A DNA stretch of 64,000 nucleotides from Eubacteriales bacterium (GTDB lineage: Bacteria > Bacillota > Clostridia > Oscillospirales > Butyricicoccaceae): positions 62,001 to 126,000 of the forward strand of contig JAUNGZ010000001.1 in NCBI GenBank assembly GCA_030524205.1. Direction: 5' to 3'. Below are positions 33,521 to 42,537 of this stretch, in pieces. Made by a program: the position numbers and the translations under genes. Numbering within the stretch: position 1 is the first letter of the stretch; every line of letters starts with the position of its first letter. The notes under the pieces were generated by a model that was given only the letters and a program-made list of their open reading frames with translations, was not told the origin of the DNA and made no database searches.

Positions 33521-35250
33521 TATGCCTCGCCCCCCTTCTTCTGCTGCTGGTTGTAAATCTCCTGATAAATCGGGTTGGACGCGAGCAGCGAGTCATGCGT
33601 GCCGACCGTCTGGATCGTGCCGCCGTCCATAATGACGATCTGGTCGGCGTCCTGCACGGAGGACACGCGCTGCGCAATGATGATCTTGGTCGTGTCCGGA
33701 ATCTCCTCGGCAAACGCCTTGCGGATCTGCGCGTCGGTTTTGGTGTCGACCGCCGAGGTCGAGTCGTCCAAAATCAGGATCTTCGGCTTTTTCAGCAGCG
33801 CGCGCGCAATGCACAGGCGCTGCTTCTGCCCGCCCGACACATTGGTGCCGCCCTGCTCGATATGGGTGTCGTAACCGTCCGGCATCTGCTCGATGAATTC
33901 GTCGGCCTGCGCTAGTTTGCAGACGCGGGCGAGCTCCTCGTCCGAGGCGTTTTCATCGCCCCAGCGCAGGTTTTCCTTGATCGTGCCCGAGAACAGCACG
34001 TTTTTCTGCAACACCATCGCGACCTGCTCGCGCAGCGTTTCAATGTCATACGCGCGCACGTCCACGCCGCCGACCTTGACCGAGCCGCTCGTCACGTCGT
34101 ACAAACGCGGGATCAGCTGCACCAGCGTCGACTTTGCCGCGCCCGTGCCGCCCAGAATGCCGATGGTCTGCCCGGCCCGGATGTCCAGATTGACGTCGCG
34201 CAGGGCGAGCTTATGCTCGTCGCCCTTATAGCTGAAGCTGACGCGCTCGAACGTGATATCGCCGCTTTTGACCTCGGTCACCGGCTTTTCCGGGTTGTGC
34301 AGGTCGGGCTTTTCGCGCAGCAGCTCGACGATGCGCTCGGCGCTCGCCTTGGACATGGTGATCATGACGAACACCATGGCGACCATCATCAGGCTCATCA
34401 AAATCTGCATCGCGTAGGAAAACAGGCTGGTCAGCTCGCCGGTGGTCATGCTGCCGCCGACGATCAGCCGCGCACCGAACCACGAGATCAGCAGCATGCA
34501 CGCATACATGCAGAACTGCATCAGCGGCATGGCGCCCGTCATCGTTTTCTGCGCCTTGGAAAACTCCTTGTACAGCAGGCCGGAAACGCCCTTGAACTTC
34601 TCCGTCTCGTACTCCTCGCGCACATAGGCCTTGACCACGCGGATGCCGCGCACGTTTTCCTGCACGACGGTATTCATGCGGTCGTAGGTTTTGAACACGC
34701 GCTCAAACACCGGGCCGACGACCTTCATCAAAAGGCCCAGACCGACCGCCAGCACAGGCAGCACGCCGAGAAACACCCATGCCAGCCGGCCGTTGATACG
34801 GAAGGCCATGACCAGCGCGAACACCAGCATCACCGGGCACCGCACCGCGATGCGCGTGCACATCTGGAACGAGTTCTGCACGTTGGTCACGTCGGTCGTC
34901 AGGCGCGTGACGATCGATCCGGTTGAAAACTTATCAATATTGGAAAAGGAAAAATCCTGCACGGCGTAATACATATCGTGCCGCAGGTTGCGGGCGAAGC
35001 CCGTCGACGCGCGCGCGGCATACGTGCCCGCCAGCGCGCCGAAAATCAGCGCCAGCATGGCGCATACCACCAGAATCAAGCCGTATTTCCAAATCTCTCC
35101 CATGTTGCTCGCGTCGATGCCGCGGTCGATCAGCAGCGCCATCACAGCGGGGATGACGACCTCCATCACAACCTCGAGCACAACGAAGAACGGCGTAAGC
35201 AGCGCGGCCTTTTTAAATTCGCGCACGCTTTTCAATAATTGTTTGATCAT
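33520..35250 (-). CDS. ABC exporter half-transporter, degenerate ATP site subunit
   Basis: The product is about 576 residues: six helices followed by an ATPase domain with Walker A GGTGAAKSTLVQ, signature VSGGQKQRLCIARA and Walker B ILILDDSTSAVD. The glutamate after Walker B is aspartate, and the residue before the Walker A lysine is alanine. These features mark the non-hydrolysing subunit of heterodimeric exporters. I start at 35250 because GGAGGA lies seven bases upstream and this ATG overlaps the marR stop (ATGA). The longer frame to 35322 would run inside marR. Confidence 0.93.
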   Translation of the reverse strand: MIKQLLKSVREFKKAALLTPFFVVLEVVMEVVIPAVMALLIDRGIDASNMGEIWKYGLILVVCAMLALIFGALAGTYAARASTGFARNLRHDMYYAVQDFSFSNIDKFSTGSIVTRLTTDVTNVQNSFQMCTRIAVRCPVMLVFALVMAFRINGRLAWVFLGVLPVLAVGLGLLMKVVGPVFERVFKTYDRMNTVVQENVRGIRVVKAYVREEYETEKFKGVSGLLYKEFSKAQKTMTGAMPLMQFCMYACMLLISWFGARLIVGGSMTTGELTSLFSYAMQILMSLMMVAMVFVMITMSKASAERIVELLREKPDLHNPEKPVTEVKSGDITFERVSFSYKGDEHKLALRDVNLDIRAGQTIGILGGTGAAKSTLVQLIPRLYDVTSGSVKVGGVDVRAYDIETLREQVAMVLQKNVLFSGTIKENLRWGDENASDEELARVCKLAQADEFIEQMPDGYDTHIEQGGTNVSGGQKQRLCIARALLKKPKILILDDSTSAVDTKTDAQIRKAFAEEIPDTTKIIIAQRVSSVQDADQIVIMDGGTIQTVGTHDSLLASNPIYQEIYNQQQKKGGEA

Positions 35251-35714
35251 ACTGAGTCCTCCGAAACCCTGCGTTGATGCTTCTCCAAATTGGCGCGCAG
35301 CTTTTCGCACACCGCGAACCAAACCATAAGGTCCTTCTCCTCAATCCCTTCCCGCATCAGCGTTTCGGTATGCTCCAGACCTTGGCAAATCATTTCATTG
35401 AGCGCCCGCGCGCGTTCGGTCAGCACCAAGCGCTTGAGCCGGGCGTCGTGCGCAACCGGCTCGCGCCGCAAAAGCCCGTGCTGCTCCATGAGCTGCAAAA
35501 TGCCGGTTGCCGTCGAGCGGCGGATGCGGAACTGCGTTTCAATATCCCTTTGGAAGCGGTCCCCCTCGGCCTCCGACACGATCAAGTAATGGATGATCAT
35601 GGACTGCATGCCGGTAATATTCTCTATCTCCGAGCCCGCCGCCATCATCGCCATCTGCCGCTTGATCAGATTGTTCAGCATGCCCAGCTCGGCTCCGACC
35701 CGCCTTTCGCACAT
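35247..35714 (-). CDS. MarR-family transcriptional regulator
   Basis: The 155-residue winged-helix protein has the MarR core ITGMQSMIIHYLIVSEAEGD, the recognition region FRIRRSTATGILQLMEQHGL and the wing REPVAHDARLKRLVLTERA. It is the first gene of an operon with the two ABC exporter subunits and overlaps the first by four bases. A 16-bp perfect palindrome covers its own transcription start, so autorepression relieved by an exported drug-like ligand is the obvious model. An AAGGAGG ribosome-binding site precedes the ATG. Confidence 0.94.
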   Translation of the reverse strand: MCERRVGAELGMLNNLIKRQMAMMAAGSEIENITGMQSMIIHYLIVSEAEGDRFQRDIETQFRIRRSTATGILQLMEQHGLLRREPVAHDARLKRLVLTERARALNEMICQGLEHTETLMREGIEEKDLMVWFAVCEKLRANLEKHQRRVSEDSV

Positions 35715-35731
35715 TTTGTTAGCCTCCTTAC

Positions 35732-35747
35732 TGTTAGTGCACTAACA
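35732..35747. promoter_or_regulatory. MarR operator
   Basis: TGTTAGTGCACTAACA is a perfect 16-bp palindrome. It lies immediately downstream of the -10 box and covers the predicted transcription start of the marR-ABC operon. Confidence 0.85.
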
Positions 35748-35748
35748 C

Positions 35749-35776
35749 ATTATACGCGCTTTTATTCCAATGTCAA
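35749..35776 (-). promoter_or_regulatory. Promoter of the marR-ABC exporter operon
   Basis: On the minus strand TTGACA (35776-35771) and TATAAT (35754-35749) are both consensus boxes, separated by 16 bases. The leader is short, about 28 bases. Confidence 0.88.
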
Positions 35777-35958
35777 CAGCGTTCACAAAAAGTTCAAAAG
35801 CGTCCCGCGCCGCCGCGCCGAAGCGCTGTGCGGACAGCCCTCCGGCAGCTCCCGTGCGGCGCCCGGCCCTTGCCGGGGCGCGGAAGCGCCGTTTACCGGC
35901 ATCCCCGTAATCCTGCATACTTTTCACTTATTTAACCGCATCTCCCCCTATTGGGCGC

Positions 35959-35987
35959 TTGTCTCCGTCCGCTTTTACCTTTACAAT
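35959..35987 (+). promoter_or_regulatory. Probable promoter of the YccA-like gene
   Basis: TTGTCT (35959-35964) and TACAAT (35982-35987) are separated by 17 bases, about 46 bases upstream of the ATG at 36033. Confidence 0.5.
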
Positions 35988-36032
35988 TTAAGTAGGGATT
36001 TTCAAATACATAACAATAAAGGATGGGGTTTT

Positions 36033-36869
36033 ATGACACTGGAACAATCGACCGCTCCCCGCACGATCTCCCGCATGACCAATCCGATGCTCCGCAAGCT
36101 GGTGCGCGTGGAAGCGTCCGAGGGCGCGGCGGAGGGCGCACGCGCAACTTATGGAGGCGTAGCCGCTAAGTCTATCTTCTTCCTGCTGCTCACGGCGGCA
36201 GGCGCAGCCGCTTACTTTGTGCTGCACGGTGTTTTCGCCAAAAGCGGCGCCGATCTCAATGAGGTGGCCGGCTTTTCCGTTTACAGCAGCGAGATGACGC
36301 TGCTCTTGATTGCGGCCGCCGCCGCGCTGCTGTGCAGTCTGCTCGCATGGCCGTTGCGGCCGCTGGCGCCGGTTCTCGGCACGGTGTACTCGCTCGCGCA
36401 GGGCTATTCCATCGCGATGATTTCAGCTTCGTATGCCGCGCAGTATCAAGGCATTATCATGCTCGCGCTGCTCCTTACGCTGGCGATCGTATTTTCCATG
36501 CTGGTGCTGTATGCAAGCGGTATCGTCAAAATCGGGCGCCGGTTCAAAGCCGTGGTTGCAACGCTGTTCTTCGCCTCGCTTCTCGGCGGCGCGGGCGTCT
36601 TTGCGCTCAATTTGATCTGGCCCAACAGTCCGGTCGCCGCCCTGCTTTCCGAAAACGGCCCGGTCGCCATCGCCGGCGCGGTGGCCGGCATTGTCATCGC
36701 CGCGCTTTTCCTGCTCAGCGATTTTGACACCATCGAGCAGACCGTCTCGCAGGGTCTTGCCAAAAAGTACGAATGGTTCGCGGCGTTCGGGCTGGTGATC
36801 ACCATCCTGTGGCTGTACCTTAAGGTGCTCAGCCTGCTGAAAAAGTTTAAGAAAAACAATAAATCCTAA
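36033..36869 (+). CDS. Bax inhibitor-1/YccA-family membrane protein
   Basis: The 278-residue protein has seven hydrophobic segments after a cytoplasmic N-terminus containing MTNPMLRKLV. The block TYGGVAAKSIFFLLLTAAGA and the C-terminal LLSDFDTIEQTVSQGLAKKYEW match the bacterial Bax inhibitor-1/YccA group with the conserved acidic residues of helix 6-7. The cellular role in Clostridia is unclear; relatives are pH-sensitive calcium-leak channels or FtsH modulators. The frame is open far upstream, but the ATG at 36033 follows AAAGGATGGGG and a plausible promoter. It appears monocistronic. Confidence 0.85.
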   Translation: MTLEQSTAPRTISRMTNPMLRKLVRVEASEGAAEGARATYGGVAAKSIFFLLLTAAGAAAYFVLHGVFAKSGADLNEVAGFSVYSSEMTLLLIAAAAALLCSLLAWPLRPLAPVLGTVYSLAQGYSIAMISASYAAQYQGIIMLALLLTLAIVFSMLVLYASGIVKIGRRFKAVVATLFFASLLGGAGVFALNLIWPNSPVAALLSENGPVAIAGAVAGIVIAALFLLSDFDTIEQTVSQGLAKKYEWFAAFGLVITILWLYLKVLSLLKKFKKNNKS

Positions 36870-36964
36870 CGCAGGCGGCGCGCAAAAGCTCCCGCCCCGC
36901 CGCACTCTTTTTAGAAATAATCGAAAATATCAAACATTGCGCTGAATAGATCAATCTATTTTGC

Positions 36965-36993
36965 TTGTTTCCGGCGGCGCACGCCCCTATAAT
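36965..36993 (+). promoter_or_regulatory. Orphan sigma-A-like promoter
   Basis: TTGTTT (36965-36970) and a consensus TATAAT (36988-36993) with a 17-base spacer. They point into a 140-base stretch with no annotated plus-strand gene that ends at a strong terminator. Confidence 0.55.
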
Positions 36994-36998
36994 GAAAG

Positions 36999-37131
36999 CA
37001 TCAAGGATGTGTGTGCGCGCACACACGGGCGATTCGATTGACGGACGCGGGTCTGCCGCCTTGCAGCTAGCAACCTTCTTTTCTTTCTTCAAAAAGACGC
37101 GGACCGGTTTGAAACCGGTCCGCGTCTTTTT
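36999..37131 (+). ncRNA. Candidate small RNA or small-peptide transcript
   Basis: A promoter at 36965-36993 and the terminator at 37091-37131 would define an RNA of about 130 bases. It carries an 18-bp perfect palindrome GTGTGTGCGCGCACACAC at 37009-37026 near its 5' end. A 42-codon frame starting at the ATG at 37007 (after AAGG) runs to a TAA at 37135, inside the terminator, and shows no recognisable domain. This is speculative, because the terminator also serves the minus-strand gene ending at 37130. Confidence 0.35.
37091..37131. terminator. Bidirectional terminator after the MGMT-family gene
   Basis: AAAAAGACGCGGACCGGTTT and its exact reverse complement form a 17-20 bp stem around TTTGAAA, with A/T runs on both strands. 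Confidence 0.88.
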
Positions 37132-37441
37132 ATAAGCCTTCCCAGCGGTACTTTTCCATGTCGACAAGGCCGTCGGCGGTGAAGCCGATCCCATCCGCTT
37201 CGAGCAGCGCGCGCTGGATATCCGCCCCGCCGAAGGCGAACGCGGGCGAGGTGCGCCCCTCCTTTGTCACCACGCGGTAGCACGGGATGCCCTCCGGGTC
37301 GGGATTGGCGTGCAGCGCATAGCCCACCACGCGCGCCCAGCGCGGATTGCCCGCGAGCAGCGCGACCTGCCCGTAGGTCGCGACCGTGCCGCGCGGAATG
37401 CGCCGCACCACCTCGTAAATCCGGTCAAAGCTGTTTGCCAT
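37130..37441 (-). CDS. MGMT-family alkyltransferase-like protein
   Basis: The 103-residue protein consists only of the C-terminal DNA-binding domain of O6-alkylguanine-DNA alkyltransferase: IPRGTVATYGQVALLAG, the arginine-finger region RWARVVGYAL and the active-site-like GIPCYRVVTKEG. True methyltransferases have PCHRVV and alkyltransferase-like proteins usually PWHRVV. Here the cysteine (residue 54) is kept but the following histidine is tyrosine, so alkyl-transfer activity is uncertain. It probably binds alkylated DNA and flags it for repair. It is encoded alone, with its own terminator. Confidence 0.9.
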   Translation of the reverse strand: MANSFDRIYEVVRRIPRGTVATYGQVALLAGNPRWARVVGYALHANPDPEGIPCYRVVTKEGRTSPAFAFGGADIQRALLEADGIGFTADGLVDMEKYRWEGL

Positions 37442-37532
37442 TTGCCGTCCCTCCCCTATCGCACTTTATTATATCAGGTGAAAACGACGATTTCCATATG
37501 GAATCGACCAGAAAAAACTGTATAATTTTTAA

Positions 37533-39011
<1,479 letters not shown>

Positions 39012-39016
39012 ACATT

Positions 39017-39215
39017 CGATTGGAACCACGGTTCCAATCGAGGGACGCCCTTCCGGCTGCGCCGGAAAGGGCTGTTGCAGCGAAGCGGTCACGGAATTTC
39101 GATTCCGTGGCCGCTTCGCTGTTTGTATAAAAACCGGGGCGCATGTCCCCGGTTTTTATGAAAACGGCGGCGCTGCCGCCGTTTTCTATGATATGCGCGC
39201 GGCGGGGACGGGGGA
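39017..39215 (+). repeat. Modular multi-hairpin repeat, copy B
   Basis: It starts six bases after the gdhA stop. Hairpin 1 is CGATTGGAA-CCACGG-TTCCAATCG, then GAGGGACGCC; hairpin 2 is TTCCGGC-TGC-GCCGGAA, then GGCTGTTGCAG. Hairpin 3 is CGAAGCGG..CACGGAAT / ATTCCGTG..CCGCTTCG with a TTCG loop. Hairpin 4 is AAAAACCGGGG / CCCCGGTTTTT, hairpin 5 is AAAACGGCGGC / GCCGCCGTTTT, and the tail is TGCGCGCGGCGGGG. The order matches copy E, with different stem sequences. Confidence 0.82.
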
Positions 39216-39392
39216 CGAAGCGCCCACGGGGCGCGGAATGGGACGGAGGACGAGGGGATGGAGCGCCCACGGGGCACGGAGTAAGACGGAGGACGAGGGA
39301 TTGGGCCCCCATTGGACGCGAAAGCGGCGTGCAAAACAGGTCATCTATTGTCCGGTTTTTATGGTATACTAGGGGGAAAGAGGTGATGCAAC

Positions 39393-41060
39393 ATGCAGAG
39401 CGGACGGTTATTTGAAATTTTATATATCCTGCTGGAGCGTGGCGGCACGACGGTGGGCGAGCTGGCCGAACGGCTCGAGGTATCCGAGCGCACCGTGCGG
39501 CGCGATATCGACGCGCTTTCGGCGGCGGGCGTGCCGGTGTACGCCGCACGGGGGCGCAACGGCGGCATCCGCCTGCTGGACGATTTCGTGCTGTCCAAAT
39601 CGCTGCTTTCCGCGCGCGAGCAGGACGAGATTCTGTACGCCCTGCAAACGCTGCGCGCTACCGGCGCGGACGGTGACAGCGCGCTGCTCACGCATCTGTC
39701 CGCGCTGTTCCAGCGGGAAACGGTCGACTGGATCGACGCCGATTTTTCTGACTGGGGCGCGCCCGGCGACCGCCGCGCGCTGTTCGACCTGCTCCGCGAG
39801 GCCATTCTGGAGCGGCGCGCGCTGTCCTTCCGCTATTACGCGCAAACCGGACAGGCCTCTGTGCGCACGGTCGAGCCGGCCCGGCTGTGCTTCAAGGGCA
39901 TCTCGTGGTATTTGCAGGCCTGGTGCCGCGAGCGGCAGGCCTTCCGCACCTTCAAGCTGTCGCGCATGGAGCAGGTGCGGCTGCTGGACGAGCGCTTTCC
40001 GCCGCGCGGCGGCGTTCCCCCGCTGGACGGCGAGGATACCGCGCCCGTCCCCACCACGCGCATCACCATCCTGTTTTCCCCCGCCGCCGCGTTCCGCGTG
40101 TTCGACGAGTTCCCCCGCGCCGATATCAAGCGGCAGGCGGACGGCTCGCTGCTGGTGCATGCCGAATGGCCGATCGGGGCATGGGGCTGCGGCTATCTGC
40201 TCTCCTTCGGCGCGGACGCCGAGGTGCTCGCGCCCGCGGCCGCCCGCAAGGCCGTCCGGCAGGCCGCGGAAAAGATTTTGCGGAAATATGAAAAACCGGA
40301 CATGCCCTGTCCGTTTTCCCGCCGTATGATAGAGACAATAAAACCGGAAAGGATGAGAAAAATGAATTACGAGATCGTTACCGTACCCGAACGCCGCGTC
40401 GTCGGCATTATGACCCGCACCGCGAACAACGCCGCCGACTGCGCCGAAAAGATCGGCAAGCTGTGGGGGGAATTTATGTGCGGAGGCGCGTGCGAAAAGC
40501 TCGAGCACCTCGGCGAGGACGCGCCGGTGTACGGCCTGTACACAAACTACAACTGGGAGGAAATGAGCTACGACGTGATCGCCGGGTGTGAAAGCGCGAA
40601 CTGCCCGGAGGGGTTTGTCGAAACCGTGATCCCCGCGGGCAAATACGCCAAATTCAGCTTCCACGGCGACGTGCGCGAGTCGACCGCCAAGGCGTGGGAC
40701 GAGGTCTGGAGCACGACGCTGCCGCGCGCGTTCGGCGTGGATTTTGAGGAATACGCCACCTGCGGCGAGGATATGCAGGGCGACATCAACATCTACGTCG
40801 GGCTGGCGGACGTGTGTCAATCCTGCGGCATGCCGATGACGAAGGACGAGCAGTACGGCACAAGCGCCGACGGCTCCAAGAACGTGGATTATTGCTGCTA
40901 CTGCTACCAAAAGGGTTCGTTTACCGCGGACTGCACGATGGACGGCATGATCGACATCTGCCTGAACCTGCCGGAAAGCGACAAGCTGTACACAGATAAG
41001 GAAGCCGCCCGTAAAATGATGCAGGAGTACTTCCCGACCCTGAAGCGCTGGAAAAAATAA
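39393..41060 (+). CDS. WYL-domain regulator fused in frame to a GyrI-like/zinc-ribbon module
   Basis: The 555-residue frame has a DeoR/HTH_11 domain (about 1-60, VGELAERLEVSERTVRRDID), a WYL sensor domain (about 135-310, FKGISWYLQAWCRERQAFRT) and then, from residue 324 (MNYEIVTVPERRVVGIMT), a GyrI-like effector-binding domain. It ends in a zinc ribbon (CQSCGMPMTKDEQYG, then CCYCYQKG). Homologous modules are usually separate adjacent genes. Inside the frame, at 40297-40330, lies an inverted repeat CGGACA-N5-TGTCCG plus a TATGAT box, and the ATG at 40362 follows GGAAAGGATGAG. The second module may therefore also be made alone. Whether the fusion protein is produced, or the missing stop is recent, is open. 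Confidence 0.82.
   Translation: MQSGRLFEILYILLERGGTTVGELAERLEVSERTVRRDIDALSAAGVPVYAARGRNGGIRLLDDFVLSKSLLSAREQDEILYALQTLRATGADGDSALLTHLSALFQRETVDWIDADFSDWGAPGDRRALFDLLREAILERRALSFRYYAQTGQASVRTVEPARLCFKGISWYLQAWCRERQAFRTFKLSRMEQVRLLDERFPPRGGVPPLDGEDTAPVPTTRITILFSPAAAFRVFDEFPRADIKRQADGSLLVHAEWPIGAWGCGYLLSFGADAEVLAPAAARKAVRQAAEKILRKYEKPDMPCPFSRRMIETIKPERMRKMNYEIVTVPERRVVGIMTRTANNAADCAEKIGKLWGEFMCGGACEKLEHLGEDAPVYGLYTNYNWEEMSYDVIAGCESANCPEGFVETVIPAGKYAKFSFHGDVRESTAKAWDEVWSTTLPRAFGVDFEEYATCGEDMQGDINIYVGLADVCQSCGMPMTKDEQYGTSADGSKNVDYCCYCYQKGSFTADCTMDGMIDICLNLPESDKLYTDKEAARKMMQEYFPTLKRWKK
40297..40330 (+). promoter_or_regulatory. Operator-like palindrome and -10 box inside the WYL/GyrI frame
   Basis: CGGACATGCCCTGTCCG (40297-40313) is a perfect inverted repeat with 6-bp arms, followed by TATGAT at 40325-40330. 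A related half-site TTGTCCGG precedes the TATACT box (39365-39370) upstream of the whole gene. This suggests the WYL protein controls its own promoter and an internal promoter for the GyrI module whose ATG is at 40362. Confidence 0.5.
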
Positions 41061-41071
41061 CCGAGCACGCA

Positions 41072-41102
41072 GAATCCGCCCGCACAGGGCGGGTTCTTTT
41101 TT
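41072..41102 (+). terminator. Terminator after the WYL/GyrI gene
   Basis: AATCCGCCC / GGGCGGGTT stem with a short loop, followed by CTTTTTT. Confidence 0.8.
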
Positions 41103-41181
41103 ATGCGGAGTGCCATATCGTGCAAGAAATCGTCTGAACGGCGTGCTATAATGGAAAACGGTCAGGGAGAGGAGGCGGAAC

Positions 41182-42006
41182 ATGCGGCAGGAACAGCGCT
41201 TTGCGCATTACGACCGCGACTTGGGGATCGAGGCCTACCACCTCGGCGGCGTCGTGCAGAAATTCCCCAACCACTTTCATGAATATTATGTGATCGGCTT
41301 TATCGAGGGCGGCAGGCGGCATCTCTGGTGCAAAAACCGGGAATACGACACCGCCCCCGGCGATCTGATCCTGTTCAATCCGCGCGACAACCACTACTGC
41401 GCGCCGGTAAACGGCGAGGTGCTCGACTACCGCGCGGTCAACATTCCGCCCGCCGTCATGCGGCGCGCCGCGCAGGAGATCACAGGCCGGGACGAGGCGC
41501 CGTATTTCACCCAGAACGTTGCGTTCCAAAGCGACGCGGCCCCCGCGGTCGGCGCGCTGTACGACGCGATCCTGCGCGGCGCGCCCGAGCTGGAAAAGCA
41601 GGAGGCGTTCTTCTATCTGCTCGAGCAGGTGCTCGCGGAATACGCCGGCCCCTTCGAGCAGGCCGCGCTTCCCGAGCAAAGCGCGGAAATCCGGGCGCTG
41701 TGCGCCTATATGGACGAGCACTACGCCGAAAACCTCACGCTTGACGACCTGCTCGCCATGACGCACTTCGGCAAATCCTATCTGCTGCGCCTGTTCGCGC
41801 GGCAGGTCGGCGTTTCGCCCTACCGCTATCTGCAAACCGTGCGGCTTGACCGCGCGGGACGGCTGCTCGAGCAGGGCGTGCCGCCGATCGAAGCGGCCGG
41901 GCTGACCGGCTTTTCCGACCAAAGCCACTTCACCCATTATTTCAAGGAATTCATCGGGCTGACGCCCAAGCAGTATCAGAAAATATTTACCGAACAAAAC
42001 AGCTAA
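41182..42006 (+). CDS. AraC-family transcriptional regulator
   Basis: The 274-residue protein has an N-terminal AraC-type cupin (HFHEYYVIGFIEGGRRHLWC, DTAPGDLILFNPRDNH) and C-terminal paired helix-turn-helices (LTLDDLLAMTHFGKSYLLRL and PIEAAGLTGFSDQSHFTHYF, then GLTPKQYQKI). It is followed 17 bases later by the DUF2000 gene, so the two are probably co-transcribed. Such N-terminal sequences are common in AraC regulators adjacent to small efflux or detoxification genes. The ligand is unknown. A GAGGAGG ribosome-binding site supports the ATG. Confidence 0.92.
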   Translation: MRQEQRFAHYDRDLGIEAYHLGGVVQKFPNHFHEYYVIGFIEGGRRHLWCKNREYDTAPGDLILFNPRDNHYCAPVNGEVLDYRAVNIPPAVMRRAAQEITGRDEAPYFTQNVAFQSDAAPAVGALYDAILRGAPELEKQEAFFYLLEQVLAEYAGPFEQAALPEQSAEIRALCAYMDEHYAENLTLDDLLAMTHFGKSYLLRLFARQVGVSPYRYLQTVRLDRAGRLLEQGVPPIEAAGLTGFSDQSHFTHYFKEFIGLTPKQYQKIFTEQNS

Positions 42007-42023
42007 AAGGAGCATCGCACAAA

Positions 42024-42446
42024 ATGGACGCACAAAACGAAAAATGCGTAATGGTGATCGACGAAACCCTGCCGCTCGGCGTGATTGCCAATACGGCCGG
42101 CATTCTCGGCATCACGCTTGGCAAGCACATCCCCGAAGCCGTCGGACCGGACGTATGCGATAAAGACGGCCGTTCCCATCTGGGGATCATCGGCATCCCC
42201 GTCCCCATTTTAAAAGCAAGCCGCGAGGCGCTGCGCGAATTGCGGCAGAAGCTCTATCAGCCGGATTTCGCCGGACTGGTCACGGTCGACTTTTCCGATG
42301 TTGCGCAAAGCTGCAATACCTACGACGATTTCATCAGCAAGGCCGCGCAGACGGAGGAAAAAGCGCTTGCCTATTTCGGCGTCGGCATCTGCGGCGCAAA
42401 AAAGCTGGTCAACAAGCTGACCGGCAGCCTGCCGCTGCTGCGGTAA
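42024..42446 (+). CDS. DUF2000-family protein
   Basis: The 140-residue protein opens EKCVMVIDETLPLGVIANTA, followed by LGITLGKHIPEAVGPDV, DKDGRSHLGIIGIPVPILK and FSDVAQSCNTYDDF, the signature stretches of DUF2000 (a peptidyl-tRNA-hydrolase-II-like fold of unknown function). It lies directly behind an AraC regulator with AAGGAG before the ATG and a strong terminator behind. DUF2000 genes are frequently associated with AraC regulators, so it may be part of a small stress response. No activity is assigned. Confidence 0.88.
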   Translation: MDAQNEKCVMVIDETLPLGVIANTAGILGITLGKHIPEAVGPDVCDKDGRSHLGIIGIPVPILKASREALRELRQKLYQPDFAGLVTVDFSDVAQSCNTYDDFISKAAQTEEKALAYFGVGICGAKKLVNKLTGSLPLLR

Positions 42447-42458
42447 AGCCCATCTTCG

Positions 42459-42490
42459 AGACCGCCCCTTCCCAAAGGGGCGGTCTTTTT
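42459..42490 (+). terminator. Terminator after the DUF2000 gene
   Basis: AGACCGCCCCTT / AAGGGGCGGTCT (12 bp), followed by TTTT. Confidence 0.88.
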
Positions 42491-42537
42491 CCGTCCCCCG
42501 CCGCATAGGCTTTACCAAGCGAAAGGAGGCGGCGAAC

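Noticed and set aside
35274..36032. Long upstream extension of the YccA-like frame
   Set aside because: It would run antisense through marR and its promoter; composition there belongs to the minus-strand gene.
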